Part shown: positions 1-20,217 of the stretch, piece after piece
How positions within the stretch are numbered: position 1 is the stretch's first letter
Layout of the letters: every line of letters begins with the position of its first letter
Source: Sanderia malayensis
Lineage: Eukaryota; Cnidaria; Scyphozoa; Semaeostomeae; Pelagiidae
Direction: 5' to 3'
NCBI GenBank assembly: GCA_013076295.1
Contig: RQOL01000531.1
Coordinates: 5,022,001 to 5,086,000, forward strand
DNA length: 64,000 bases
Program-made: the position numbers and the translations under genes
The notes under the pieces: model-generated
What the model saw: the letters and a program-made list of their open reading frames with translations, nothing else
Told to the model about the DNA's origin: nothing
Databases searched by the model: none

Positions 1-403
1 CTGCTGTGATGTAACCAGGACTAAAGCATCTAGCATTTGATTAAAACGATATGTTTTGAAATGAGTGCTTCAAAAAAATATGGAGAGGGGGTATTTAGTG
101 TGCTTGGAAGCCTAGATATATCTTTTTTGGTAACAGGTCGCTTCTCTATATTTGATGTGTTTGAATGTTGTCATTTGTATTTGACATTTTTTATTCACAT
201 TTACGTTTCGTAGCTGGATTTTGGAATTTCAGCAATAATAGATTTTAGGAAATTATTCTATCAAGAGGTGGTGTGCGCTCAGTTGGAAGATCAAAGACAA
301 AATTCAAATCTTTGTTGACGTGACTTTACCATGTAAACAAAACAATACCAAAAACAGGGGAATAAATGTAGAAAACCCCTTGAAATCTGAAGTCAAGATT
401 TTC

Positions 404-622
404 TGGACCGGGATTACTTTCAATATCCCCTGCTAAAACAATAAAATACATAATGATGGTGAAAATGATGACACAATAGTTTTGGGAGCCTACTATACTT
501 CCGCACACCTTCCAGGCATTCATTTTTGTCAACTTATCCCCACGACAAGAAAGCAACTCCTGTGTTCTTGTCGAAATAAAATTGGCCTTTTTGGGATAAG
601 CCAACCAAATATCGTTTTCCAA
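404..622 (-). pseudogene. LINE ORF N-terminal fragment with a 2A-like motif
   Basis: A 98-codon minus-strand frame (622 down to 326) contains the motif LAGDIESNPGP at 404-436, directly after a hydrophobic stretch (VIIFTIIMYFIVL). D-[VI]-E-x-N-P-G-P is the diagnostic 2A ribosome-skipping motif. Such motifs after a hydrophobic N-terminus are known from non-LTR retrotransposons of invertebrates. The expected PHD-like zinc region and endonuclease do not follow, so this is a truncated remnant. That the motif is present is directly visible. Assignment to a LINE is by analogy, and activity is unknown. Confidence 0.5.
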
Positions 623-689
623 ATGTTTCTAAAACGACTCGCTGCACTGCAGCAAAAAGATGACCGCCATTGATGAATTGATAATCAGC

Positions 690-842
690 ATGCGGCTAAA
701 CGGAGGAGGGAGGATTTGAGGCCACGCGCAGGCTAAAATCCGACAAACAAACACACATATTCACAAACAGATCTTTTCTCGAGAAGGACTCGATTATATT
801 CTGCTGCGCAGCCACTTCAATTCGTTCCGCTACGCAGCAGCA
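690..842. repeat. Dispersed repeat, copy 1 of 3
   Basis: This segment (GCGGCTAAACGGAGGAGG through CTACGCAGCAG) resembles 19849-19985 in the same orientation and 41735-41850 in the reverse orientation. Shared landmarks are CGGAGGAGG, TTTTTCTCG and CTGCTGCGCA. It looks like a piece of a dispersed non-coding element; no ends or target duplication were identified. Confidence 0.45.
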
Positions 843-1039
843 ATAATAATAACACTTTATTTACATAGGGTAATTCAATCAGCTATAAATCTAGCTGCTA
901 TCAAGAGAAGCCCTGTTTATAATAAATATCAAACTTAAGTGTTAGAAAACAAATAATTTATTTTATTTAAAAAAACCGTTAAAAATTGTCCAGTAAAATA
1001 CCATATTTCCTAAAATTCCTTCCTGATAAAATTACATAA

Positions 1040-1690
1040 TTTCAATCGCTAAAATGTTCCTTTATTGCTTTTTTGAAATAAATGTAGTATTTCTCAGTTT
1101 TCAGATGTAATGGCAAAGCGTTGCAGATTTTAGTTCCACTGTAGTAAATTCCTCTTTTTCCACTTTCCGTTCTCACTTTTGGCATCCGCAAGTCCGTTCC
1201 GTCACGTCTTGTTGCTGTTCCATGTTCAACAAGTATTTTTAATAATAATTTTTATTTTTAAAGTATTTTTATTAAATATTTTTATTTTTTTATTTTTTTA
1301 TTTATATTTTTTATAGTTTTTTATTTTTTTTATTTTTAGTTTTTTTATTTCTAATTTTATAAAGTAGTTATGAAAGACATCAGGAGCTGTTCCATGTAAG
1401 CAAAGCATTTGAAGACGAAATCTGCACATTGGATTGATCTCAAGGAGGCAAATGATCGCCAGACGGGGTTCTTTTTATGCTTTGCTCCAAATATGATCTT
1501 AAGAGCTCTCTTTTCAATTTTCTTAAACCTCGTTTCATTTGTCTCTGACAAAGTCGAGAACGCAATGCTGCAGTAAGTCATAACCGGCTGAACCATAGCT
1601 TTGTACAGATCAACAGCGGCATGGGTGATTAGTATTTGCCTTATTCGCTGAAGGAGACCGAGTCTGCTAGAAGTTAATGCCCTTTAGTGT
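1040..1690 (-). pseudogene. LINE reverse-transcriptase 3' fragment
   Basis: Translated on the minus strand, 1690-1357 gives the C-terminal part of a non-LTR retrotransposon protein (HAAVDLYKAMVQPVMTYCS, then a run with RFKKIEKRALKIIFG). 1200-1040 gives the usual C-terminal motif region (LRMPKVRTESGKRGIYYSG, then NALPLHL). The two parts are separated by the T-rich stretch at 1235-1350, which breaks the frame. The reverse-transcriptase core (YADD) is absent, so this is a 5'-truncated dead copy. Confidence 0.7.
1235..1350. repeat. T-rich low-complexity tract
   Basis: Almost pure T/A sequence with TTTTTA-type repeats, inserted within the LINE 3' fragment. No coding potential. Confidence 0.8.
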
Positions 1691-2099
1691 TAAACACCCT
1701 CAACATTACATTTAATTTTATTTGGTATATCAACGCATTGTAGTTGAATGATAGTCTGGCATTCAGCATATATGAAGAAACCCGTTTAGGCCAAATGAAA
1801 TAAGCTATAAGCTTCCTGTTTTCACGGCGTTCTTTTCATATCAGTGATATTCGTTTTTCGGTGTTCACACTGCTTTGGTTATCACGACAAAGTCATACGA
1901 ATAACGATGCATAGTTTCGGGATTCACCGAAAAGAGGCTAACCAAAAGGTGATTTTGGGGCATGGAAAGAATCGCTAACCAATAGCAATGTGATAAGTCC
2001 CTGTTGGGTAGCGAGAGTCGAGCTAAACACAGGGACGCCATGTAATGAGTCTACCAGCTCACTAAGCGAGATCTCACCTACTCCCCAGATCCCATACAA

Positions 2100-2226
2100 A
2101 ATTTATTTTCTGTTCATGAGAAAGCCGGCTGGCCCACTATAGGCGAGGTCTCACTGCAGTCTGCAGAACTATATCTCGGAAAGCGGGCTGGAATTTTCCC
2201 ATATGAACACTCCATCCCGCTTACCG
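2100..2226. repeat. Fragment of a fold-back MITE, target of the MULE
   Basis: The sequence AGCCGGCTGGCCC, later CGGAAAGCGGGCTGG and then CCCGCTTACCGGGCC resembles the GC-rich palindromic MITEs at 17463-17879 and 55401-56006. The MULE landed at its right end. From 1690 to 2100 nothing recognisable was seen. Confidence 0.45.
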
Positions 2227-2235
2227 GGCCAGAAT

Positions 2236-2310
2236 GGTCGGTGTTAGATCATAGGCTAGTATGCTACAGAAATGACGTAATCCTATATTATCGAAACCGA
2301 GGTTAGGAAT
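2236..2310 (+). repeat. MULE left terminal inverted repeat
   Basis: Begins GGTCGGTGTTAGATC and ends CGAGGTTAGGAAT. It matches the reverse complement of 8893-8967 at 74 of 75 positions (G versus A near the centre). Flanked outside by GGCCAGAAT. Confidence 0.95.
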
Positions 2311-2630
2311 TATTGTTTCAGATCAAATGAAACAAACACGGTAGTTTGTTTTGCTTCCTCGTTGCTTTCTGGGTTTCTTTTTTTGCTTGTGCACGATGGA
2401 TGACTACAGGAAAAGCCGCGAGATGGTATGGTAAGCCTGAAATTAGCTGCAGCTTAATGTTCGCTTTGTAAAAACATTCACATAAATTAAATGTAAACAT
2501 AAGCATTCTATTTAACTCAAGATAAAACAGTATAGATCAGATTAGCATGCAAGTATGTATTAAGTAAGATAGTATAATAACAGAACAAAAATATATGGAA
2601 TAGTATTGTTTGAAATATATGTATATTGTG

Positions 2631-5600
2631 TCAGTTTGGGCTACATCTGTGACACACAAACTGATTTCCACTCAGAGCAGCAGCTGCTTGTGTTGAGGTT
2701 AATTTAATACAGCAGTATGTCAGTCCATAATGGTATTTGTTTTTACAAACTGAACACTCCAGCAGCCCAGTCTGCAGAGGATGGCAGAACTCGACGAGAT
2801 CTCGCGCGTGCAGCGCAAAATTTCCGGCGTGCACCACGTGCACGCCGGATTTTTCCGCGTGCAGGGCGCAGTTTTGTATGTTACTGTAAGTAACATTCAC
2901 TTTTTGAGATTGTTGTTTGAAGTATTTGAGATCTTGAAACGTACTTGATCGCAGTCTTTATGGTAGGCCTACGTTTGAATATGAATCGAAGTACGAAAAT
3001 GAATATGAATCGCAGTCCAGTCTGAATGGTACGCCGTAAATCTTTTAATTAGACTTGGAAATACATGTTTTTCAAGTTTTATCGTTGTTCACTATAGTTT
3101 CAAAAAAGCAAAGACAGAAACTCTGTCAATTATGTTTACATTTTGCAACCACAAATGTGAAACTTGACCCGATCGATTTGACATACACAAAAGTTTTAGT
3201 TGACAAACACAAAATTTTAATAATTTTTGCCGCAAAGGCGCGCCATATGCTAGGGTTTAAAATTTTATTTCAAAATTCGCTTTTACTAGTAGTAAGTTAC
3301 TCCTCTACTTTATTATTTTATTATTTTACTACTCTATTTTATATCAATCATCAATCAAAGCATAAAAATGAGATATGAAGGAGAAGTTCAAAAAAATCAA
3401 ACGTTCATGGCGATTAAAACGATGATTCATAAAACATTAATTTAGAAATTAATTATCAATGCTTATTGCGATAGCGATACTTGAATATTTTGGTTGTGGA
3501 ACTTTTAATTTATAGTCTATAAATACTCTTTAGAGTTAAAGACCATGTCATCTGATAACGAAAACATCAAAACATCAGGTTCCTATCTTTCTTGACAATA
3601 GAGGACGTTACTTAAATAAGTACACGCATGGTAGCAAAGTTCTTGACAGGCTTGCTGCCCCAACAGACCATTTCATATTGTGTGAAAAAGACAAAATTCA
3701 GTAAAGTTATTCAATCACAGACATTTAACACTAATAACGTTTTCATCGTTATTAGTGTTCATGTTCAGTTCAGTTCATTACTTGTTTTTTCCATTACTCT
3801 GTCTGTTGGATTTCAAGTGTAATGAAAATTGCAAGCAGAACATTCGCAAATTTCCTGATTTGACCTTGCGCGTGCGCGCGTGCAAGACCTAATTTTCGGG
3901 GTGCGCTATTAGCTTCCATAAATCACCTCGCGCGTGCAGCTGCCATGCTTTGCAGACTGGCCAGCAGCTCAACTCCAGTAATATGTTTAAGACATACACA
4001 ATAAACACTAATTGTATAATGTTTCTTCTCTGTACAAGTAGACCTTGGTAAATGAGGGAACATTGAAATCTTTTGTTTTTCATAGCTTTTCAGCAAATGG
4101 GGTCGCATCTTGTTTTGCCCCCAAACAACAGAGCCAGGATCTACACCACTGGAAAGTGCTACAGCATTGGCTATAGCAAAAAGACCACAATCCGATCCTG
4201 CTTTTTGTTTCTGCTGTAATACCACAGTTACATCAAGTTGACCATCATCTTTGCTCATGCATCGGTACATGTGCACAAGTTGTCGCTTCAAGGCTTCATT
4301 TAAATTTGTGGACAAGCTTTCGTATACAATGATTGAACCAGAAATAGTGCTAGATGTAACCCAATGGTGCCCTATATTATGGCACTGAATTGCCTGTTCT
4401 CTAGCCTGTTCAATCATGATGTTTCGATGGTGTGTCATTGCAGTGATGTTATAAAAACCAGCTATACCAAGACCTTTGGCCCTTATCAAATGTTGTGCTG
4501 CATCAAGGAGCTCATCAGTTAGCCAACCCAAAGGGTGAATAAGAGTGTCCCTCAAACTTTCAGTAAGCTTTAAACCCCCTATTTGTAACCAGATATTTGT
4601 ATGTGGAGATGGGATTGTGATACTATCCACATCGATTCTTTGCAACTTTGCTTGCGCCATTGTATTTTTGGTGATGGCAACATTATTTTTATGATGATCA
4701 GCAATCAATCCAACTCTTTTTGAAAATTTGTTCTTTTTCTTGTACAACAAGTGTTTCATTGATGCACTGGTTGACTGCTTCATTAATTTTCTTTTCTTCT
4801 TTGGTGACACAGTTTTATCTTTCAAAGATATATCATTTTCCATCAATCTGTGGCTTCGGATGTAATGTAAAGCTTCTGTTATAAGCTTGTTTGTTTCCGA
4901 AAGTACTCCTGCATCCTGGATCACATAAAGCTCATCATGAAGATTTTTTAGATTTTGTACACATTCATGACGTGCTTTTCTTTTGCATTTCCCCTTTCTT
5001 AATTTCAACAACGTAGCACCTTTAACATTATCCACAGTCTTTTCTTTATATTGCACAGGTGTTTCTGCTGGTTCAGTCCCTGACAAGGCTTGTTCATCAT
5101 CAGCAATGGGTATGCTAGCTGAAAGATCGTTATTTGCTTCTGTTGCACTAGGATGCAGAACAACTGAATCTAGCTTAAATAATGCATGATCAGTGAAGCT
5201 GATACCCAATGATTCCCATCCAATTCCTGGTTGGTTAACAACTGCACACATGTGTTTACACGGCAATTTTCTAATTTTAAAATCTTTGCAATTGCAAGAT
5301 GGTAAGTGGTCTTCGGATCCCAACCATACATTGTAAGTGTTTGGTCCACTTCTGACAGCAAACCTTGCTGCATCTACTTTTGAAACAGTCATTCTGTCTG
5401 TTGTAGCAGTTGAAATTCTGTCCACTATATGCCTCACAACACCTTTTGGTCTGTTATGTAGAAAATCGGGTACTCTTGTGTTATACTGTTTATAACTGTT
5501 GCTGCTCTTTATATTCAATTCTTTGTATCTGCCATAGAGCAAGAAGATATGATTTCATATAATTTGAGACAACTGGATATGGCAAGTGTCAGTACATTCT

Positions 5601-8301
5601 GCAAATATACTCACTTTTTGTAGCTATCTGGCAGAAATTGATTCAGCAAAAGATCAACCAAGTCAGCTAAGTTGCTATTTCTTTTGTTGTCTAAGTATGA
5701 TGATTTGAGCCAATTGTTTTGACGCTCCGTTCCATTGTTTGTGTAAATGGCCACGCGGAGTTTCTGATCACGGTAGAATCTAACCCATTTCTGTTAATAG
5801 ATTATCACCATGTATTGATTTAAAATTGCATTCTTTATGCTCAAAGCGTTATATAATGCTGCATAATAGCTGTCACTGATTTTGATATAAGCAATGGCTG
5901 TGTGTTTTACTTGGTTACCTTTAAATGTAATCCCCAGAACTCATCATAATAGTTTCGCAGGGGCTCCGAGGTCTTCCACGGGTTGCTTTTTTGAAGGATT
6001 TCAATATTCCTCTTCATAATTTCTTCATTTTCACTAGTTGCAATACCGCGTAAGTAACCAAGAACTTCTGACTTACAGTTATTCACCCCATGGCTAGATT
6101 TTGCAACCCATTCTGTCCAAGCTTTTTCCCGGTGGAAATCACATACATGAACATGTGTATCTGGTGGAAGAGAATTTTTAAAATGTCGTAAAAGCAATCC
6201 AATGAATCTCGCCACAAATATCGTATTTAATCTTTTAAGCGTACTCCCTTTATTAACGTCGCTTTTCAATATACTATTTTCCTCATACCCCTATAAATTT
6301 TACTAAACGTCCTGGTGTTTAATAGATCTAATATGGTACGCATAGTATTGTAGTTCATTCACATTTTTCACCCAGGGAAGGTGAAGAATGCTCTTACCGG
6401 GAAAGTTTTCTTCAATTGCTCCGATCTCTGCAAGAGAGAAATCAGACATGGTGTTTTTTGGTTGCCATCCTGGATTTGCCTTTTTTATCAGCGCTAAAGC
6501 CTCCGAAATGGATTCCTTGTCCTCATTTTCCACGATAAACACAGCAACCACAATGTAACATACGTTGGAACGGACGCACAAGAAGAATAAAGGTAATGCA
6601 TATCTAACAAGAAAAGAAAATTTGATGGTCACACTGTACGTGTTCATGCTTGAAAGTAACTTGCTTGGATTCTCTACAATTACCTGCATGTTCTGTATGT
6701 TGCATCAATCAAGCACATGTCTTGACCATACAACAAAAGCAAACGTTTCATCCAACTGGCTTGGTAAAGGAAAAGTAGCTTTTCCGGTTGTCCATATGAT
6801 TTGGACGCCTGAAGAAAGATTTGTTTACTTTTTTTTCAAAAAATATCAACATATACACCAGTTTTTAGACTCTCCACTTGCCGAATTTATCGTGTAGCAA
6901 TATGTACTTACTCTATAGGTTATAAAGTCATCAGGATTTGCTGTTGCCCATTCCTCGCATTTTATTTGCAGGTTACTTTGGTCTTCATTTGCTTTTCGTT
7001 TCCCCATTTGTGATGTATTGAGTATGTTGCGAATATCAGAGTCAGTTGGGTAAAAGCGACGCCGTGATAGTGATGGAGGAGATTCATCACTGAATAAGTC
7101 GTTTTCAACGTAATTTATTAAATGCCTGCGTACTTCTGACACTGAACGTACACCGATGTGATGCATCTCGTAGATTTTTTTAACAATATTAGGGTCCACT
7201 GGTTCTCTAATATCAGCTCCCTTTGAGGAAGCAAATAACAAATATTACATCAATTTTTTATATAAGTTGAATATATTACCCATTCAATGGCTACAAGTAA
7301 TTGTAATGGCTAACCTCTCCATCAATGACATGATACTGATGTTGCGAATTATCAGGAAACTTGATTAAGAATTCCTCCACAATGTCTATACTTTTATCAC
7401 TTTGAATGTCTTTTCGAAGTTGTTGCGATACAGCATATGTTTTTCTCAGTGGCATTTTCTCGCCGGGGACAAATTCAATCTAGAAAAGGTTGTCCTTTAC
7501 TTTAATATAAAGACGGTCTAATCCCACATGTTTGAATAGTAACAAAGTAAAGAATAAGCTACCTTGTATTGTGGAAACTTCAGCCTTCTAGAAATATAAA
7601 TTTTTGCAGGGCAACCAAGTTTTTTGGTATTTTGTACCAATACTCTTCGTCTTCTAAATGTGTGATCATGATCCTGTAAGGCAATTATTGTAAATATTGC
7701 AGTTATACTTATTATCAATGATTTCATTTCTTATGAATTTTACTGACGGCATCCTGTAGCTGAAAATTGCTTTCGTTTAGTAGAAAACTGATTCAATTTA
7801 TACCTCTTTTTTATCTAGTTCTTGTTGTCTTTGCTCTTTCACATTCTTGTCTATATCTTTCCCCTGGTGGCACTGGTAAACTTTTGATCCTGCACTCAAG
7901 AACGGGATGCCATCAAAAGGTACAACAATTTCCTCATTTGCAAATGAGTTCCACCTCAATCTGCATTTTTTCTTTGCCTCTGCAACCAGCTCCGATTGAT
8001 TTTTTCCTTAAAAATGCATTAAATCGAGATTATTTAATAACTTAGTATATATTTACAATCCCTTAAATTTTCAGCATTCGATAAGTAGCAGTAGGGTTTT
8101 CAAATTTACAAATTACTTATTCAAATTTACTTGGTCTCTCGACAGACCAAGTAAAATACAAAGCTGCATCCTATTCCCAGTGAGCTTACCATATTCAACT
8201 TTTGTGCTTGTACATCTCCAGCCAGTCTGAGTTTTCTCCTTGAATTCTTCGAATGAGTCATCCAGGTCCTGTCTTTTATTGAATATTAGACACTCGGACA
8301 T
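2631..8301 (-). pseudogene. MULE transposase with SWIM, Ulp1-like and PHD-like regions (disrupted)
   Basis: Exons inferred from GT/AG sites and matching phases: 8301-8190, 8006-7804, 7673-7563, 7480-7315, 7220-6912, 6808-6684, 6603-6398, 6160-5919, 5790-5615, 5528-3961, then 2758-2631 beyond a nested insertion. After removing the insertion and one extra base they total about 1114 codons. Visible motifs, in order: FDGIPF; first catalytic Asp in LIDATYRT; second Asp in MSDFSLAEI; CxxH in VCDFHREKAW; catalytic Glu in NNGTERQNNW; SWIM CxCx9CxH (CNCKDFKIRKLPCKH, near 5260). A cysteine-protease-like segment follows (GHHW, VYES where Asp is usual, QKQKAGSDCGLFA). A final Cys-rich PHD-like end is CSVCKNKYH then FVCHRC. 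Two lesions are visible: six T at 7440-7445 shift the frame in exon 4, and a hAT-like element sits at 2767-3960. The first Met could also be at 8337. Confidence 0.85.
2767..3960. mobile_element. hAT-like non-autonomous element nested in the MULE
   Basis: Both ends carry the inverted repeat CCAGTCTGCA(G/A)AG, matching at 19 of the first 21 bases. The 8 bases CCAGCAGC flank it at 2759-2766 and 3961-3968, a target duplication of hAT size. It interrupts the PHD-like exon: the codons for GVELL at the left junction and LLECSVC at the right overlap exactly through the duplicated 8 bp. Subterminal regions hold GCGCGTGC-type repeats and a hairpin with 11-bp arms (CCGGCGTGCAC/GTGCACGCCGG, about 2821-2845). 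No transposase is encoded, so it would depend on one in trans. Confidence 0.88.
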
Positions 8302-8892
8302 TCTTTGCACCCTAAATAAAAGTGCGAATTCATTCACATGTTACTTTGAATTCTTACCTTGTACAAGTTTTTCCAAATTTCCCAATTTTAAGTGATCTAT
8401 CTACAAGAATTAAATAAAGTGGAACATTCATTTTACCGGCTTTTTGACAGTCTTGCTTTGTCTTCACATCATTTTTCCAAGTCTGGTCTTTAATTACATT
8501 TAAACACACTTTCTTTTACTCGAGTTACTAAGTTTTAGTACAATAGCTGCGGTTTGTAGAACAATGTGTTTTCTAACAATAAGGCAAGAAATTACGTGTC
8601 CTTCATTGAAGATTCAGAGTCAAAAAATAGGCGAGTGGTCTGCGTGAAAACTATAATCTAACTGATACCCTTGTACATAAAATCAAATCATTAATCAGAG
8701 AGTCGCATGATAGAATTACAGGAAAAAGAATGGCAAGGTGTTTGTTAGTCATTATCCACCGACAGGATGGGTGTAGTGAGAAAACACGCTATTAAGGAGG
8801 TGTTAGGAATTTGATTACGCTTCTTGACCCTCCTGGATACAATGTACAAGTACCCCGCCAAGCTTTACTGATATTGGGTCGGATTTCGTAGG

Positions 8893-8967
8893 ATTCCTAA
8901 CCTCGGTTTCGATAATATAGGATTACGTCATTTTTGTAGCATACTAGCCTATGATCTAACACCGACC
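8893..8967 (-). repeat. MULE right terminal inverted repeat
   Basis: Begins ATTCCTAACCTCGG and ends TCTAACACCGACC; the inverted partner of 2236-2310. It is followed by the second GGCCAGAAT copy at 8968-8976 and then by the short 5' flank of DDX41. Confidence 0.95.
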
Positions 8968-8976
8968 GGCCAGAAT

Positions 8977-9111
8977 CGTGTCAACTGCGCGTGCACACAA
9001 CCTGTAAGAACAACAACAACAACGCAAAGGTTACAAAAAACCAACTTGCCTTGCCAGATTGTTTGAAAAAAGTCCCTGTCGCTTCTTCTTTCTATTTTCT
9101 GCAACGCAAAT
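8977..9111 (+). promoter_or_regulatory. Short DDX41 5' flank between MULE and start codon
   Basis: Only 135 bp separate the MULE target duplication from the DDX41 start codon. The stretch contains ACAACAACAACAACG and a pyrimidine-rich run (CGCTTCTTCTTTCTATTTTC). No TATA box is evident. The transposase is transcribed away from DDX41, so the two promoters are head to head. Confidence 0.4.
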
Positions 9112-18900
<9,789 letters not shown>

Positions 18901-18936
18901 CATCCGCCGAATGCAGCAAAGCTGCTATATATATCC

Positions 18937-18942
18937 AATAAA
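18937..18942 (+). promoter_or_regulatory. Polyadenylation signal of DDX41
   Basis: AATAAA lies 37 bases after the stop codon, a plausible position for the 3' end signal. Transcript end not verified. Confidence 0.7.
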
Positions 18943-20217
18943 TCGTGCTATACATAAAATTGTGAAATTTTTCCATGGTACTGCTTTATTTGGCTTTTTG
19001 CATAAATAGTCATTCTACGTACCAGATAGCCTATTCTCTGTAACACGACGTGCAGTGTAATTTTGTACTATATGGTAGGTTTAACCAGTTTTAAATTATT
19101 AAGACAATATCCAGCTGCTTTCTTCACCATCAGAACACAGGAATACAGTGTAATGTTTGTAGGCGAAAGCTGATAATGTGGTCAACCTTTGAACAATTTT
19201 TGGAAATCCGGAAAGGTAACTGTGCTCTTAAGGACCGCACATTAGTGTCCTATTTTGAACCTCATGTAATATAATGGAGTGTAATGGCGATGCGGGAGTA
19301 TAATGGCGATGTGCCATTATACTCCCTAAAACAAACATTGAGATTAGTTTAAGGAAACATGAACATTCCAAGTGAAGCTATGTAATGAACTAGAGAAAGC
19401 TTAAGAACAGTCCACAATTAAAGAGTATTTTATGTGTATCATTTCTTAAGTTCACATTGACCTTTATTAAATTCATTTATTGTGATTTCAGCTTCAATGT
19501 TTTACAGGGTGGGCAAAACATCTTGTCCGTAAAAACAAATCATGAGTTTTAATCAAGGCGCTTTTTAAATACCCTATCATTTTTGATAAAACAAGTGAGT
19601 TTTAAACAATCTTTTACTAGTAAGACATACAAGTTTATAATATCTTTAAACTTTCATAAAATTTCAATGCCACTTTCGTCTTCATTGCCAGAGATTCGGG
19701 CTCGATTTGTTGGTTTATTCGATTAAAGATTTTTCTCTGATTTTAATGATTCTTACTGTTTTTGATTAAGCGCCGCATTTACAAAAAAGATAACTGTGGC
19801 CCTTATTCGGGGGTGGCGCTTGCTCACTGGGGTAAATACGGTAAAGTATGCACGCTGAACGGAGGAGGATTTCGAGAATTGAAAAAAAAACTAACTTGAC
19901 AAACCAGCAAACAAGATTTTTCTCGCAAAGGACAATGACTCGACTTTGCACTCTGCTGCGCAAGTGCTTCGCTACGCGGCAGCAAATAGCGCTAAGAATG
20001 CGTATCATATTCAAAATTATTCAGTATCATATTTTTTCTGAATATGCTACTGAATATTTTGGTTAAGAATGCATCAATGAGAAATACCCTGCGCAAAGGA
20101 TTTACCATCATCACATCTGATATACTTTTCTGGATTGAAATATACTAACAGATATATTTGCAGTTGAAAAAAGAACATTCAAAGCCAAAATTAGTCGAAG
20201 CAAGAAATATGAAATAA
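18943..20217. other. Intergenic: DDX41 downstream, repeats only
   Basis: No gene seen. Contains a perfect hairpin at 19294-19326 (14-bp arms GGGAGTATAATGGC, 5-base loop), a MITE end (TAAATACGGTA, 19832) and repeat copy 2 at 19849-19985. Confidence 0.6.

Larger units (their letters stand above)
2227..8976 (-). mobile_element. Complete Mutator-like element (MULE) with 9-bp TSD
   Basis: The element spans 2236-8967. Terminal inverted repeats of 75 bp lie at 2236-2310 and 8893-8967, and I count one mismatch between them. Outside them, the same 9 bases GGCCAGAAT occur at 2227-2235 and 8968-8976, a perfect target-site duplication of the size typical for MULEs. A multi-exon transposase runs on the minus strand (8301 to 2631). 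Near-identical TIRs and a perfect duplication imply a fairly recent insertion, yet the gene is already broken by a frameshift and a nested hAT-like element. The right end lies about 135 bp upstream of the DDX41 start codon. The 8340-8892 stretch has no coding sequence and presumably holds the element's promoter. Confidence 0.93.

Noticed and set aside
4983..5373. Plus- and minus-strand short frames overlapping the SWIM region
   Set aside because: Shadow frames of the MULE transposase exon 5528-3961.
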